Shown piece by piece: positions 38,901 through 51,277 of a stretch of 64,000 nt of DNA; positions within the stretch are counted from its first letter, which is position 1; each line of letters opens with the position of its first letter. The position numbers and the translations under genes were made by a program. The notes beneath the pieces are model-generated. The model saw only the letters and a program-made list of their open reading frames with translations, was not told the DNA's origin and ran no database searches. The stretch spans positions 23,212,276-23,276,275 of the forward strand of contig OY744609.1 of NCBI GenBank assembly GCA_963556255.1. Reading direction: 5' to 3'. This DNA comes from Allolobophora icterica (Eukaryota; Annelida; Clitellata; Crassiclitellata; Lumbricidae).

Positions 38901-41900
38901 GCCTAAAGAAATATTAATTATACTGCATCAATGTTTAAGCCAAATATATATATATCGTTTCAAGCATATAAAGCAAAGTAATGCTGAATTTACACCACAG
39001 AGGTCAAAGTTCAACAATTACCCACGAATCATTGCAAATGACTCATCACTTGCAAAGTAAGCAGCACCAGGCACAACTGTAACCGTCTGTTTTCCCGCAT
39101 TGATTAGATCAGGGTCCACATTCTCCTTGGTTGGGTAACCTCCCTAAAGTTAAAACAAATGGCATCAAAAATGCCAATCATATGAATTGGCATTATTCCA
39201 CTTAAACAATCAAACATAAGAAGACTTCTTATATTATAACCTGCATTATTATAACATGAAATCCAAAGTAACATCGTTAGAATAATTACCTCAATGGTGA
39301 TAGCATCGGCTACCGAAATCTATTTGTTTCCAACACCGTGGCAGAAGAGAAGGGCTGTGGCTCTCTGGGACTTTGGAAACCACATATGCAATAAAAATAA
39401 AGCTTTTCTCATCACAAGTTTCACTGCCAGGCTGTCGCCATTGAGTAACTTCAGCAACTCTGAAGTGTATACCTGTCTGTGCACTTTGAGGTGTTTTCAT
39501 CTCATCCATGCAAGAAGACGAACTTCAAAGCCCAAAATTTGATCAAAATATAAACTAATAAAAAACAATTTACTCCTTCAGTTTCATGACTCTGTGCCCA
39601 AGAACTGTGCAAGAAAATGTCAAATTCAGTCGATGTAGCCCAGACAACTGACAAAGTCTCCAGGAGATAGCTATGCATGATGTAAGCACGTCATGTGGCG
39701 CCACCAATAATCGACCATAGCGATCTACCCTTACTGGTTAAATTCTTGCTCAAACAGATTGCTTGACATTGCAAGTCATAAAAATTCTAAAATCAACCAA
39801 GCATGCAGTGCAAAACAAGTTTTCACAAAGACTGCATTCCAGCATAGAAGAGAAAACTCAAAATACCCACCAATCCAAGGATACCATTTTCACTCTGTAA
39901 ATGAACCTCCATACCAGCAGGTATGTAGTTGCTAGCCAACATTGGCATGCCGATTCCAAGGTTAGCTGAATACAGGTTAAGGTTAAAGAAAAACGCTATA
40001 GCTAATAAACACATTGCTTAGATTTGTCAGCAAGTCGGGAAGAATGCTTGGAAACATTGAAGAAACTTCTCAAACTCACCAAACTTTGCAGTGTAAGATA
40101 CAATACAAGTTTGGTTTCAACAGTTATGGCAAGTCAAACCGTTACTTTTTTTACAAACCGAGATATAAAGCAGGAAACTCAAAGCCAGGTCAAGATATTG
40201 AACAAATATGAATTTGCGAAAAATCAAGAATGTGATGAACACTTTGGAAAACAAAAACAAAACAGTTAAGGTGGAGCATGCCAGGACAGCAAGGGAAAGG
40301 GATTAAACGCAACTGAAAGGATACCATACATGCCATCACGGAACTCCATCGCTGCTCTTTTGATTATGCGGTTTCTCATCTGCTCAGCAGGTGATTCTTT
40401 TCCGTCCTTCACTTCCTTCTTCGGCTGCAGAGTTAGTCTCTAGAAACGAAGACATCTCACTTTTTAGAAATCTAATCCTTCCATGGATGAAATAACACTG
40501 AGCATCAAGCATTTGAAGCTTACTCACAGCCAGTTTTCACACCATTTTATAGATATGTGCACTTGCAGTACTTGTCTTCAGTACAATTCTCAATTTTCTA
40601 GCTACTATGACATTTTGTGGTAATTTTTTCAATGGTGACTATTAGGCTGAGCTACTAGCCTTGTAATGCAGATCCTTACATGGTAAATATGATGGTCAAC
40701 ATGTAAGAATCTGAGATTAGTCTTTCAGGTTATGCCTTAAAGGTGCTAACGATGTATTATTACAGAGGTTTTATATAGCTCCAGTTCAAGGTTATCTACT
40801 CAGGAAGTTTCATCATTACATACAATAAATCAATATAGAAGAACAAACAACAAATTATTACACAAAATAATAAAACATTCAACTAAGGTTCGTTACAGTA
40901 ATTGTGAACTGACTGAGAACATTGAAGTGAAGTTTCATAGCCAGATAAACAGAGGTGATACCGAACAAGTCTCAGATTCTGTTAATAAGAGCATTTTCAA
41001 TCCCTATTCCAGTCAAAAGCATCTCGTCTGCTTGCTCACTTCAATCCTCTTTTCGTACTTCTCGCCTCTGATCACTCTCTGGACATAGATGCTTGGCAGG
41101 TGAACATCCTCTGGTGGAATCGTTCCAGTCTCCACGATTTCCTCCACCTCAACCACACAGGTTTTTCCAGCCTTAGCCATTGGCACATTAAAGTTCCTGG
41201 CCGATTTACTACACAGAACAACACACAGGCAAAACATCAGTGGTTTGGTAAGTCACTGGTAAATTACAGGTACATCAAGGCAAAGGTAAATGAAGAATAT
41301 TATTATTATTAATCATATACATATATCACCCTAATTTATTCATTTACCACAAAAGCACAGTTACAAGGGAAAAGTAAAATTTTCAATCATTTGCAAAATG
41401 CAACAAGAGCAGAGTCACTCAAAGCTGGTAGTGGAGAACAGTTATTTTTGTAACGAAAACTAAAAACGAAAATAATTAGCTATTCATTCACGAGAACTAA
41501 ACAGAAATTTTAAACTAAGACTAGATAAAAACAAAAATAAGATAGTGTTGAACAGAAATGAGAACGATAAAGATAATTTGAATGAAATCAGACATCTCAT
41601 TTAAAATACGATGATGCCACGACATCAAACGCCAGGCTCTGTCAGCCTTGAAACACCTGATGCAGAAGTCTTTAGAGTTCAGTCCAGTGCAGAACCAAAA
41701 CAAAATATTTACCGAAAAGTGACGTTGCCAGCTCTGTCAGCCTTCCAGCCTTTGATAAGTGAGAACTCTCCTGTGAGAGAAGTTTCCATGATATAATGAC
41801 GTCCATTGAAAATTCGCTCCTGAAAATATTAAATTTCACACTGAATACACAATATATTAAAACAAATAAATAAAAACACATAGCACACTGAGAAGTAACA

Positions 41901-44900
41901 TTAGGTAATACAGCATTTAAACTGCATGGAGCCACCTTCGAGGTTCATGAAGGAGCTACATAAATGTCTATACAAGATGTCTACTCAACCCAGACACAGT
42001 ACAGAAGGACAGCTTTAGCCAATGAAAAACTGTGAGACGAAATCCCTGCCAGCTTACAAGAAAATCAATAAATTTTTTTTCAATCTGAAGCATTCAAACC
42101 AAGTGAAACCAGCTGTATTGCCAAAGTCTCAAACGAAGTGAAACCAGATGTATGCCAAAGCCTGCATCTATCAAAACTAACCAAATTCTGCTGAAAATGC
42201 TATAAACAATAGAAATCTACAAAACATAATGACTGCCAACCTCTCTTGGCTCACTGGCAATATCTATCTTGCCATCTTTATTGTACTTGATAGGGGCTCC
42301 ACCTTCATGAATCAATGTTCCGTAGCCGGTCGCAGTGAAGAAGGCCGGTATTCCAGCACCGCCAGCTCGCACACGTTCTGCCAGTGTTCCCTGTGGTGTC
42401 AGCTCCACTTCAAGTTCTCCAGAGAGGTATTGACGCTCAAATTCAGCATTTTCACCAACGTACGAGGAAACCATTCTCTTCACCTGGTGTTATATAGCAA
42501 AATGACAGCAACATCTTAAAATCAAATTCATTCCATTTTTCTGTAGATATGTATACATTTTGAATGACCAACACCCACTTTACAACATTGGCAGACATAC
42601 CAAGTTACAAAGGAGTCAAGCACTACATGAGTCACGTGAATATCAATCAGATGCTGAGATCAGATACTACACTATTCCAACATTCCTGCAGCCACATACA
42701 AACCTTTGACCTTCATCAGCTAAAGCTAGTAACAATTCTACTTATTCTACTTCTTGGTGACAGAGGCAATCATGACAATTGTGGCAGAAATTCTGCTTAA
42801 CACTGGAGCCCCGCACTACAGTAGCCATCTCACCATCAATCAGACCTTGAGATCAGCTACTGCAGGCACACTTTTCTCCAGCATTCCTTCAGTCAGACAA
42901 GCACCTTATACCTCCAGCCAAAACTAGTGCCTAGTCTACTGTTTGGTGACACAAGCAAGCATCAACAACTTGCCCAAACTAGTCATTTAGCAACCATCTC
43001 GAAGGGTTGGTGCACACTGGATTACAAGGCAACCACTCAAACCAATCAGCAACCACAGTGATGGGTTAAGGTAATCATGCATATTTTGCATTCAGTATAA
43101 ATCAGAGTTAAGTGACTGAAGGATTTAAGCTGAGCACAAACATGAAAACAATGCTGAGCACAAACATGAAAACAATGCTGAGCACAAACATGAAAACAAT
43201 AGTTCATTTAAAAAATAACCTATCCTCAAAGGTTGAAAAGTGAATGCAAATCTCCATCAACTTCAAAAAAGAAAATTGAGGTGTGTAGGCAAGAAAGTGA
43301 GGATATTTTTGGAATAGAAGGAGAAGCAATCATGATCCAGAAAGACTACAGTGGAAAAAAAACATAAAGACAGTAAAAAGACCTCAGAAACAAAAAGCAC
43401 ATAACCTGACAAATGACCTCAATTGTTCCACTACATGACGCTGTTTAACTCTTCTGCAGCGAATACGGTCGCTAACCCATTACAAAAACACAGCCATTTG
43501 GCATATAATTAGCTATAATTAGAATTCTATCTTTAAATGTTAGCTAGAGGAAACATTGTACATTCCCAAAAAACCTTAAATGGGTTTCTAATGGTTTTGT
43601 AAAGGTAGAAGCACAACTTTGGCAGATGTTTTTTGTAAACAACTACATGCAGCCATTTAAATTTTAAATTTAGAAACATTCCCCTTGGTCATTCTGTAGT
43701 TAAATGCTTCTTTTATTCATCAGTCAAGTCCAAAGAATAAATTATATTGTTCAGTAAAGTGGTAAGTAAGCTCTAAAAAAATACTTTGATGAACCAGAAG
43801 TTTCAGGACTAGAGACGGTGGCCTACGGTGGCCTCTGTCAAGTCGTTAAACGTTATGAGGGCCGATATCATCGATTAGAAAACAAAATAAGTTAAGGATG
43901 GCAACTTCTCTGTGGTCAAATGTATTTTTATTCATCAGCCAACTCCAAAAAATAAAGCCGTTGTTCCGCCAGTGTTGTATAAGGCTTTCAAAACCAACTG
44001 TATTCCTATTTTTAGGCAGAGGTTTTAACATTGGGAACACAGCGATGGCAACGAATATCGTGTGTGCCGATGTTACTGACTAGAACAATCAAAAGTTAAT
44101 CTTAGACTAAATTAATTAATTTATTACCACATCACTGTTGCTACAAGTTTGCCTGATGAGTGGCTACATTCAGCAGATTTTCATTAAATTTTATTCTTTT
44201 TGTGAAATTTTTATAAATGTTTTATTTAAAAAACTTTAATTTGTTTAAATAATTCATATATTTATCAACTTAGGGGGTAAACTCATGATCAACTTTTTAA
44301 AGATAGAATACTACAGACTCTATGTTTTAATCCTCTATAGTATACAGGAATAAAACACGAACAAATGATATATGATATGTCATACTTCTAAAGATTTTAA
44401 GTATTTGCATTCATATGGACTAATTAATTAATTTCATCAAGAAAATGTAGCTGCCAAAGAGTTAAGAACTAACCTGTTTCGAATTAAGGAGTTTCCCTAA
44501 GCCAAAACCGTCAATTCCTGCATTGTTGCTGATGACCGTCAGACGCTTTGGTCCATTCTTCAAGACGCCATCTATCAGGTTTTCAGGTATTCCACAAAGA
44601 CCAAATCCTAAAGAAGAACAAATTTAAACAAATAAGGTGAATGCTGTCTCAAAATACTTGCTGAACGCAAAAACTATGCTTGCTGCATCAAGGTTAGTAC
44701 AGGGTTACCAAAACACTGGCAAGGTAACTAACTCACTGAGAAATATCTATACAACTTCAAATGAATTCAGGACAGTTCATCTACTTACTTAATGCAACTT
44801 GCACTCAACAGCTTTCATCAGGATGCACTGAGTATTAGCATGCTTTCTTTCATTCAAAGAAGAGTTTTACAATTTAGAATTCCATTACACTCCTTATTCG

Positions 44901-47535
44901 ACTCCTGTAAAACTGTTATCATGTGCCTCTACTGTATACATGTATGTAAGGTGCCCTGCGTGGCTGCCGTTTCTACTATATGTATGTTCACTGTCAGGGG
45001 CGTCTATCCCCCCCAAGTCATTGGAGCAACGTCCCTTTTCCCTCTCTTCTTCCCCCTTCCCGTTCCTTCCTCCCCTAAAATGGTGGCACACACATTGACA
45101 GATCTTTCCCCCCCTATTTCTTGGATGGAGCATTTGCTCCAAGGTTTCTATGGTGTAGACGTCCCTGTTCACTGTACAGCGCAGTGCGGTTAGCAGGCGC
45201 TTAAATAAAGAAAAGATTATTATTATTATTACTAATAGTATCAATAGTATATAATAGATGTACTTATGCATGCAGCATCCCAATGTACTCCAAAATAATA
45301 GACTTAATACTGCCTTATACTACTTCATAAAAGCATTGGACGCATATAGTAGCATTTTAGCATTTGATGCTTTTTATTAGATTGTTAATATGTTAGTATT
45401 AGTTTCCATCTTCATGCACATTAGAAGCACCGAGATTTCATGGCCAGATCATTCTGGCTGCACAACTTAATAAGCAAGAAAACTTTTCTAACCTCCAACA
45501 ACGAGGGTGGCATCATCTGGAATATCTTTCACTGCTTCGACCGGACAGTCATAGAATTTGGTCCCAAGAAGAGGACTTGTTGATATGGAACGCCATCTGA
45601 TCTGCAATTCAGCAAGTGGAAAACTAGTTTTCATAACTGCTTAATTTTAATTTCATTATATACAGATGGGCTACTCTGCTGCCCTATTTCAGGTTTGGCC
45701 CACAGGAAAAGTCTTCGTTCCTTTGCTCGGGGTGAACTCGTTTTTCTTTTGTATGCGCCTTGAAAATGCAGCACTGCGCTTTTTTGGTAGTTAGGCCGTC
45801 TGCCTGAAGCAGACTCCCTTTGGATTTGCATGTTGTCTTAGCTAGGGATCCTGCACTTGAAAACTGTTTTTTTCTGCTGAGGTTTAGCTGAAAGCGCCTC
45901 TCAGTAGTTTATATAGACCCTCTCAAAAGAGATGCTATATAAATGCTCTGAATGAATGAACGAATATTATGGTAATTTCTTTAAAAATTCAACATCAGTT
46001 GCTAAGCAAGTCCACGACACTTGCAGCACCGTATGCAAACAGCTGAAACTGCAGCTACCAAACAAATTCAAATAAAACTTACATCTGCTTTTTAAAAAAG
46101 TTAATCTCTCATACAATATCTAGTAAGAACTTAACTCGTTCAAAATGATTCAATTCAGCAATGCAATCAGCCTACCAATCAGCTGATGTTTAATGACACC
46201 AATCACAACAGAAACAATGGACAAATACACACTTTGTTTGTAGTATTTGTAGTATTTGTAGGCTTTGCTTCATTCATCTTAGGATTTTTGTGAGATTTAA
46301 AAAATGTCATATTTTGTTATGCTTTATGTGCAAGGCTATGGACACTGATATTCGAAGGTGCTGAACACCAAATACTGTTCATAAACTCACAGCAGTACTA
46401 AATTAGTTCTCAGCAACTCTGTCTGCTCGTAATGATAAACTGATTTCTAGAATTTTTTGTCCTACTTCCGTTAACCTACTTCTTAGAGGCTATTAGCCTA
46501 TGAACAGCTCAGATGCATCAGTTGAATGTGTGTTGGAATAAGTATACAGACTATTATAACATACATATATAAATGGGAATATGTTAAAAACATTCACTAC
46601 AATTCTGGCCATATGAACCTCATTTCTGAATAAACAAATTTAATAAATTCATTGATTGTTTCGTATACTGCATCTGTGCAAACTAAACTTTTAGGCTTGA
46701 TTGTTGTTAGAAGTCATAATAACAGTGCCTCTGGTGCTTGTGGCAAAGAATTTAGCTACAATACTGAACTTTTGCCACTTTGTCATGCTTACGATATTGA
46801 CATAATCTATGTTACATAACATAGATCATGTCATCTTTGCCATCTTTATATCTGTCTGCAGGGGGTAACTTTGGTCTAAAATGTGGGGGGCACATACATG
46901 AAGCAAGGCGGAGACTGCTATCTCTGAGAAGGCTCAGTAATAAAATATTGATTGGCATTGTTTAAAAAGTGGGGGTACGTAACCCCATGTCCAAAAAGTG
47001 AGAGAAGGGGTACGGTACCTCAGCCAACATGTGGGGATACCCCACGTACTCCCCCCCCCAATCACGCCTATGTCTGTACTTAATTTTTTGTTTCCGTATT
47101 TTAAAACTCTGTGGAGAATAAACGTATATATAAAGCCACACGCATCTCAATCTCATATCAGGCCGACTTTGAGTCTTTGACTCACTTCGATTCAAATCTG
47201 AATTCAAATCCACGATTTTAAGGAGTTTATTAAACGCAAAACGCAGTCTTTTTGCCCTTGGAAACGAAGGACGCGCTTTTTAAACGGAAGTATTGTGGTA
47301 CTTGACATATATGCACTTTCTGTCATAGGGCCTTATCACTAGTAATTCGCCTCTGCTTGGCAGGAGTAACTGCAAAATGTAAGGCCACTGCGCAGTGCAA
47401 CTGTTTATCAGACGAGCACTTAAATATTGGCAATGGATTAACACTGACCGTTTGTTTTGAAGATCCTTGCAGAAGACCGAGCGCCGATCCGGTTGAAACA
47501 AATTTCGGAAACCGTCTCAAAAACAGCCCTGACAT
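35888..47535 (-). CDS. OXCT1: OXCT1, mitochondrial succinyl-CoA:3-ketoacid CoA-transferase (SCOT), 13 exons
   Basis: SCOT transfers CoA from succinyl-CoA to acetoacetate in the mitochondrial matrix, the key step of ketone-body use. Exons: 47535-47449, 45601-45493, 44607-44474, 42483-42241, 41819-41713, 41208-41040, 40439-40325, 39965-39871, 39143-39022, 38704-38629, 37536-37447, 36726-36646, 35989-35888. All joins are in phase, giving 510 residues against about 520 in human. Features: an arginine-rich presequence ([16 protein letters not shown]), the glycine-rich [15 protein letters not shown] motif, and [12 protein letters not shown] carrying the catalytic glutamate. Only the last roughly ten residues are missing. 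Either a tiny final exon was not recognised, or translation continues through the last donor for ten codons to a TAG at 35857-35855. Exon 1 is inferred from its presequence character, a GTCAGT donor and matching phase; the others are certain. Confidence 0.95.
36095..36350 (+). repeat. Copy of the TATAGCACC dispersed repeat, inside an OXCT1 intron
   Basis: AAGAGTTCCAAAAAGTAGGT, CCAGCAACCGAAAAAGCTCG and GATGACCTCGTTGAATAATG parallel the copies at 14500-14620 and 29650-29700. Lies in the intron between OXCT1 exons 12 and 13. Confidence 0.5.
36646..36726 (-). CDS. OXCT1: OXCT1 exon 12
   Basis: Encodes [20 protein letters not shown] then DMIITEK. Phase 0, donor GTAAGC. Confidence 0.95.
37122..37252. 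repeat. (CT)n-rich array
   Basis: CTCTCTCTAT and CTCTGTCT units make about 130 bp of polypyrimidine tract in the OXCT1 intron between exons 11 and 12. Confidence 0.95.
37447..37536 (-). CDS. OXCT1: OXCT1 exon 11
   Basis: Encodes [20 protein letters not shown] and [10 protein letters not shown]. Phase 0 at both ends. Confidence 0.95.
38629..38704 (-). CDS. OXCT1: OXCT1 exon 10
   Basis: Encodes [20 protein letters not shown] then NWMIP. The donor is GTAAGA at 38628. Confidence 0.95.
39022..39143 (-). CDS. OXCT1: OXCT1 exon 9
   Basis: Encodes [20 protein letters not shown] through [19 protein letters not shown]. Acceptor TTTAG; the last glycine codon is split. Confidence 0.95.
39871..39965 (-). 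CDS. OXCT1: OXCT1 exon 8 (catalytic glutamate)
   Basis: Encodes [17 protein letters not shown] and [13 protein letters not shown]. The glutamate of SENG is the residue that forms the enzyme-CoA thioester in this family. Confidence 0.96.
40325..40439 (-). CDS. OXCT1: OXCT1 exon 7 (interdomain linker)
   Basis: Encodes a charged linker ([15 protein letters not shown]) and the start of domain 2 ([16 protein letters not shown]). The alanine codon is split across the following intron. Confidence 0.94.
41040..41208 (-). CDS. OXCT1: OXCT1 exon 6
   Basis: Encodes [20 protein letters not shown] and [20 protein letters not shown] through GEKYEKRIE. It ends domain 1. The donor is GTGAGC. Confidence 0.96.
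41713..41819 (-). CDS. OXCT1: OXCT1 exon 5
   Basis: Encodes [20 protein letters not shown] then [15 protein letters not shown]. The last arginine codon is split with exon 6. Acceptor TTTCAG, donor GTAAAT. Confidence 0.95.
42241..42483 (-). CDS. OXCT1: OXCT1 exon 4
   Basis: Encodes [20 protein letters not shown] through [16 protein letters not shown] and ASEPRE. This is the most conserved part of the N-terminal domain. Confidence 0.97.
42484..44473 (-). other. OXCT1: OXCT1 intron 3
   Basis: 2 kb of AT-rich intron. The only structured feature is a perfect three-copy 24-bp repeat at 43129-43200. No coding potential is supported. Confidence 0.8.
43129..43200. repeat. Three perfect 24-bp tandem copies
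   Basis: The unit starts GCTGAGCACAAACATGAAAA and ends CAAT. It is repeated at 43129, 43153 and 43177 without a mismatch, with no spacers. Recent slippage in an intron. Confidence 0.97.
44474..44607 (-). CDS. OXCT1: OXCT1 exon 3
   Basis: Encodes [20 protein letters not shown] through [19 protein letters not shown]. This is the CoA-binding glycine-rich region of the N-terminal domain. Confidence 0.96.
44995..45167. mobile_element. hAT-like MITE, 173 bp
   Basis: Ends CAGGGGCGTCTA / TAGACGTCCCTG. Perfect 8-bp duplication TTCACTGT (44987-44994, 45168-45175). It interrupts a retroelement tail that continues at 45176. Located in OXCT1 intron 2. Confidence 0.93.
45168..45240 (+). mobile_element. 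Retroelement 3' tail ending in (ATT)n
   Basis: TGTACAGCGCAGTGCGGTTA, then GCAGGCGCTTAAATAAAGAA and a TTA run. The same sequence appears inverted at 60045-60085 next to (AAT)n. Typical of a non-LTR element that ends in simple repeats. Confidence 0.65.
45493..45601 (-). CDS. OXCT1: OXCT1 exon 2
   Basis: Encodes [20 protein letters not shown] and [17 protein letters not shown]. The [16 protein letters not shown] start of the mature enzyme is unmistakable. The acceptor is TTGCAG and the donor is at 45492. Confidence 0.95.
47449..47535 (-). CDS. OXCT1: OXCT1 exon 1 (mitochondrial targeting peptide)
   Basis: 29 codons, [20 protein letters not shown] and nine more, ending ACG before a GTCAGT donor. 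It is basic, hydroxylated and free of acidic residues, as expected of a matrix presequence. The phase fits exon 2, which opens IRWRSISTS. Weaker than the other exons because presequences are not conserved. Confidence 0.7.
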
Positions 47536-48109
47536 ATTTAGCCGAGTTTCTGACCGAGGACTAACTGAGGCATACACTATTGGTGTTAGCGCCTTAAACC
47601 TGAAGGCTTGCGCAAGAACCTATATATAGACTTCGGGCTCTGCGATCTGCAGCCTCACTAAAGACATTAAATCTCAAACATAATAGGTCACTGTAAAACA
47701 TTGCCATGCGCAGTCCGTAACTAGGTTACATGCAAATATAGCCTGGTTGCGGAACCATAATAATAGATGTCTATGATTGGAACGCACAGCACAAGTAAAC
47801 TCCGCCCCCTCTAGAGAACAGCTGCTGGGGTTTGTGTCAAAGCGATGTAATAACATTGTCGTGTTGAAATATTTTGATTTAGCAAAATGTTACTGTTAGT
47901 CACATAGATATAATAAATTTATTATATCTATGGTTAGTCAACCTGAAAGTTAGATGAGGTGTCATACTTTTGTGTAGCCATTAAGTTTGCAATGTAAGTT
48001 CCAGAAACTTGATATCGTTTTCAGATTCCAAGCGAAACTAAACTGTAAGCGTAATACATTAATTAGGCCTATGTTATGCCCATATGTAATGTAATGTAAT
48101 CACAGATTT

Positions 48110-48185
48110 GTATACCGCCTTCAATAGAAACTTATCAGCAGCACGCTCGACCGAACGATGGACAGCCAGGATTGCAGAAAATTGT
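48110..48185 (+). repeat. Short copy of the TATAGCACC-type repeat
   Basis: TTTGTATACCGCCTTCAATA then CAGCAGCACGCTCGACCGAA, parallel to TATAGCACC and GTGCTCTCGACCTAACGATG in the copy at 14415. Confidence 0.5.
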
Positions 48186-48322
48186 TTTCAAGCATTGACG
48201 GAATAGAGATCAATCAATCAATCAATATTCGTTTAATTCAACAAATCCAGTTGACAATAACGCAACCGATTACAGAAGCATGATAATAGAATGGAGAATA
48301 AAGGGATGTGTTAATTAATAAG

Positions 48323-48700
48323 CATCTTTGAACAAAACACGAGGGATAAAATTACATTTATCTTTAGCTGGAAGAGTAAAATTGTGAGTTCTTGTCCTTA
48401 AGTCGTAGTCATTATGTCGTGGGGGAGGAAATATACCACGAAGGACACGGTAAGGCTGGCAACAGATTCTTTTAAATAAGCCAGCATCTGCAGCATCAAT
48501 CATATGTTATCCAAACTTGGGATGGAGGGCAGAAGGAAACCTCTGCGCATGGTTCGATGTAACATGCGTTCTATCCTATCCCTATCATATTTGCTGGTAT
48601 AACTCCACCAGGCCGGAGAGGCATACAAAAGGTGAGAAACAGTGGTAGCCCTTGCTACATCATGCAAAGCTTGAGGGGACAGATTTCGATAGGTTTCTCA
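48323..48700 (-). pseudogene. LINE C-terminal relic, minus strand
   Basis: Reads YRNLSPQALHDVARATTVSH and LLYASPAWWSYTSKYDRDRI. After a break it continues ADAGLFKRICCQPYRVLRGI and HNFTLPAKDKCNFIPRVLFK, then DAY-stop. Same family as 27045-27476. A (TCAA)n tail follows at about 48210-48226. Confidence 0.82.
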
Positions 48701-49803
48701 ACCCCATAGGCCTACCTTAATCTTAAGCCAATTTCTGGCAAAATAAGTGCAGTATGAATAAAGTAGGCCTACTAGTAATATAAACTGTGTATGATTTGGA
48801 TATTTTAAAGTATAAAACTTTTCGTATAAAACGATTCTTCACCGATGGGTTTCCGGTTTTAACACATTTGCTAATGTAAACAATCCGTTGTTTTCTCCCG
48901 GACAGACCAGAAGCCATTGGGGCTGTACCAGAATGCATCAAGTGCCCTCGTTACATAATATTTTCACAGTGACCAATCTTATTCGTGAAATGTCGGCGTC
49001 AATGCAACTGGGCGTAGCCGAAACGATAGTATACAAAGATGACACATGGCCGCAAGGAGCCGCTTACCCAAACGCCATCTGGGGTTCGACCATTGGCTGC
49101 AACTAACTAGAGAAAGCCTCGAGCTCATTGGGCTCATGGTAGGCGTTTCCTTTAAGCCGCCGGAAGGACGCGTTGCCACACCAACTTATTGACGAATGAG
49201 CAGCGAGCAACGCATATAACAAGGCCATTTTGATTTGGAAATTGGCCAAGTTTTTAAATATAGAGTTGACTTGTGCATTCCATCGTATTGAATGGGCGTT
49301 TGAGTGCTTCTGTGGTATTCTATGGATGTGTGGCGAGCATTAAATTTTGTTAAATGTTCGAACGTAATCATAAGCTGTAGAACAATAAAATTGTTAAGTA
49401 AGAGCAAATGGACGTAGCACAACTGAGGGAGTTGGAAACGACCCCTGGGGTGTGCAATGAAGTCTTAACTGTGGGGATCCTAAGAAAGATTAGGGAACTT
49501 TTACTAATAGAACAAACTCTTTCTCTTATAATGTACCAAATTGCGGCATATCAGCTTCTTTTCCTCAACAAACGAATATTGTATTGTATTGTACGTTTTG
49601 CTCATGTCCTGCTGCTGATGTATTCGTCAAATCAAAGCTTGGAAACTGCAATTAGGCCTAAATATTAAGTGAACGAAGTCGATAGCAGTCGATAGCTTAG
49701 CGACTGGTTTCGACTTGAGGGCTTAGCGGCGGCGGCGGATGGCGGCAGCGCCGGGGACTAGGCCCTATAGCCTTATTTTAGTTCCTCTTGATACGTATCT
49801 TAT

Positions 49804-50112
49804 TCAATGCAGGCTTACTAAACATTGCCGTTGCCTGTGTCTTATATCTTTTGTAAGCTTACATCTGCCATCTTCTGTTATCAATCCCCTAGACATACGA
49901 ACACCGTGATTTGCTCCAGCTCTTCGCCATCCAGCATCACCTTTAGTTCTATAGGGCCTACATGTAGTCATTGTTTTAGTCTTCTGCGCATTTATTCTGA
50001 GTCCAAATCTTTTTGCTGCCACCATTTATCCTGTCTATCAGTTTCTGCAACTGGTCTGGTGAATCCGCGACCAAATCAAAGTCATCCGCAATATGCAAAT
50101 TGCTGAGTATCT
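49804..50112 (-). pseudogene. Decayed LINE reverse transcriptase (ADD box region)
   Basis: Minus strand reads LHIADDFDLVADSPDQLQKL and IDRI. After a frame change it continues AAKRFGLRINAQKTKTM. This is the reverse transcriptase motif C through motif D region. Confidence 0.75.
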
Positions 50113-50571
50113 GTCGATACATTGTAATCCCCTTGTTGACAAGGCCTCAACACCCATCTCATCATTGCCTCCGGGTGATAGGCAACAACGTGTTAACCCT
50201 GTTTACCGCCACCGTAACCCGTAGTCCATCCACTCTGACCGCACCCTCCGACGTAGGCTACCGTACACAAGACTATATGAAGCATTATTTCACCTTCCCA
50301 GTGCTGACATCGGATCTGAGTGCTGGTGCATGCGAACACAGGAAGAAAGGAGGGTTCTGTTGGCGGAGATGGGTTGAATGAGGAGAGTTAATTCTGGATA
50401 AGACGAGCTAGGATTTGAAACAAGGTTATAATTTGGGGGAGCTGGGGCATGAGATGAGTGAGGTGGAAAAGCAAACTAATACAGAAAAATTATGGGTCAC
50501 AAGATGCACGTGATCTACATCGGTGCCGTGATTAGATACTGACTGATGACGTCATATGCAAAACAAAGGCT

Positions 50572-50730
50572 ACTGATGACGTAAAATCCATTGCCAATGG
50601 CAACGTTCGTAGGATTTTTGATAAAGACAGACCAAGGAATAATACAGACGTACGTTTAGTCATGAACCTACCAAGTGAAATCGACCCACGATCTGCCAAA
50701 CGACGATTAACGAATGATTTCAAGCCTCAT
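50572..50730 (+). CDS. Unrecognised exon-like open segment
   Basis: Open in one frame and reads TDDVKSIANGNVRRIFDKDR, then DVRLVMNLPSEIDPRSAKRR and LTNDFKPH, ending exactly at a GTGAGT donor. The composition is protein-like and the segment is not repetitive. The frame stays open back to 50536 but has no upstream ATG, so this would be an internal exon with an unproven acceptor. No family is recognised. The minus strand is also open here, which weakens the case. Confidence 0.3.
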
Positions 50731-50858
50731 GTGAGTTTGTGATTTATGTATGGATAAATCTATTTGATCATGCCACAGGATGGAAGAAACATGGGATTTT
50801 TGATTAGCCTTCACTGGTCGATGGTTTTGTGTCGTGCCTTGTTTGTTACGGCTTGCAT

Positions 50859-51139
50859 TTACCCAAATCCCAACACGTAAGCCCTAGGCCCTATCATCAT
50901 CATCATTAACCATGGGTTCATCGCCCGTAGGTGCTTGATGCGCTCTTTGTCACTTCCTTCCATGTGTCTCTTTCTCTTGCTATGTGGCTCAGGTGCTGTA
51001 AAGAATCGTTTCTGCACCATGTCATGATATCGTCTGTCCATTCTCTGTTAGGGCGTCCTCTTTTGTTCTTCCCCTCCATCATGCCAAAAACTAGCGTCTT
51101 GAGTTTCCTGGAGTCATTAATTCTACATAATATGTCCAA
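50859..51139 (-). pseudogene. LINE C-terminal relic (GRPNREWTDDI type)
   Basis: Reads LKTLVFGMMEGKNKRGRPNR, then EWTDDIMTWCRNDSLQHLSH and later RDTWKEV. The G-R-P-x-x-x-W-x-D-D-I signature is common at the end of LINE ORF2. It cannot be the same copy as 49804-50112, because the order on the minus strand is reversed. Confidence 0.72.
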
Positions 51140-51277
51140 ACAGTTGTAATTTCCTGCAAATTACTTTTTGTAACAGAGTTTCTCTTGGACCAATTTGACT
51201 ATAGCAGTTCATAAATATTCAAAATTTATTTTCGCCGCTGTTGGTTGAGAATAAATTATGAAATTGCTCCAATGAAT

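Noticed and set aside
43129..43200. CRISPR-like array
   Set aside because: Three 24-bp copies without spacers in a eukaryotic intron; a simple tandem repeat.
46860..47075. Another hAT-like MITE with G-runs
   Set aside because: The sequence style fits, but flanks match at only about 5 of 8 and one end is not an inverted copy of the other.
48888..49106. 72-codon plus-strand frame upstream of OXCT1
   Set aside because: No splice signal, no homology recognised, and it is open on both strands by chance.
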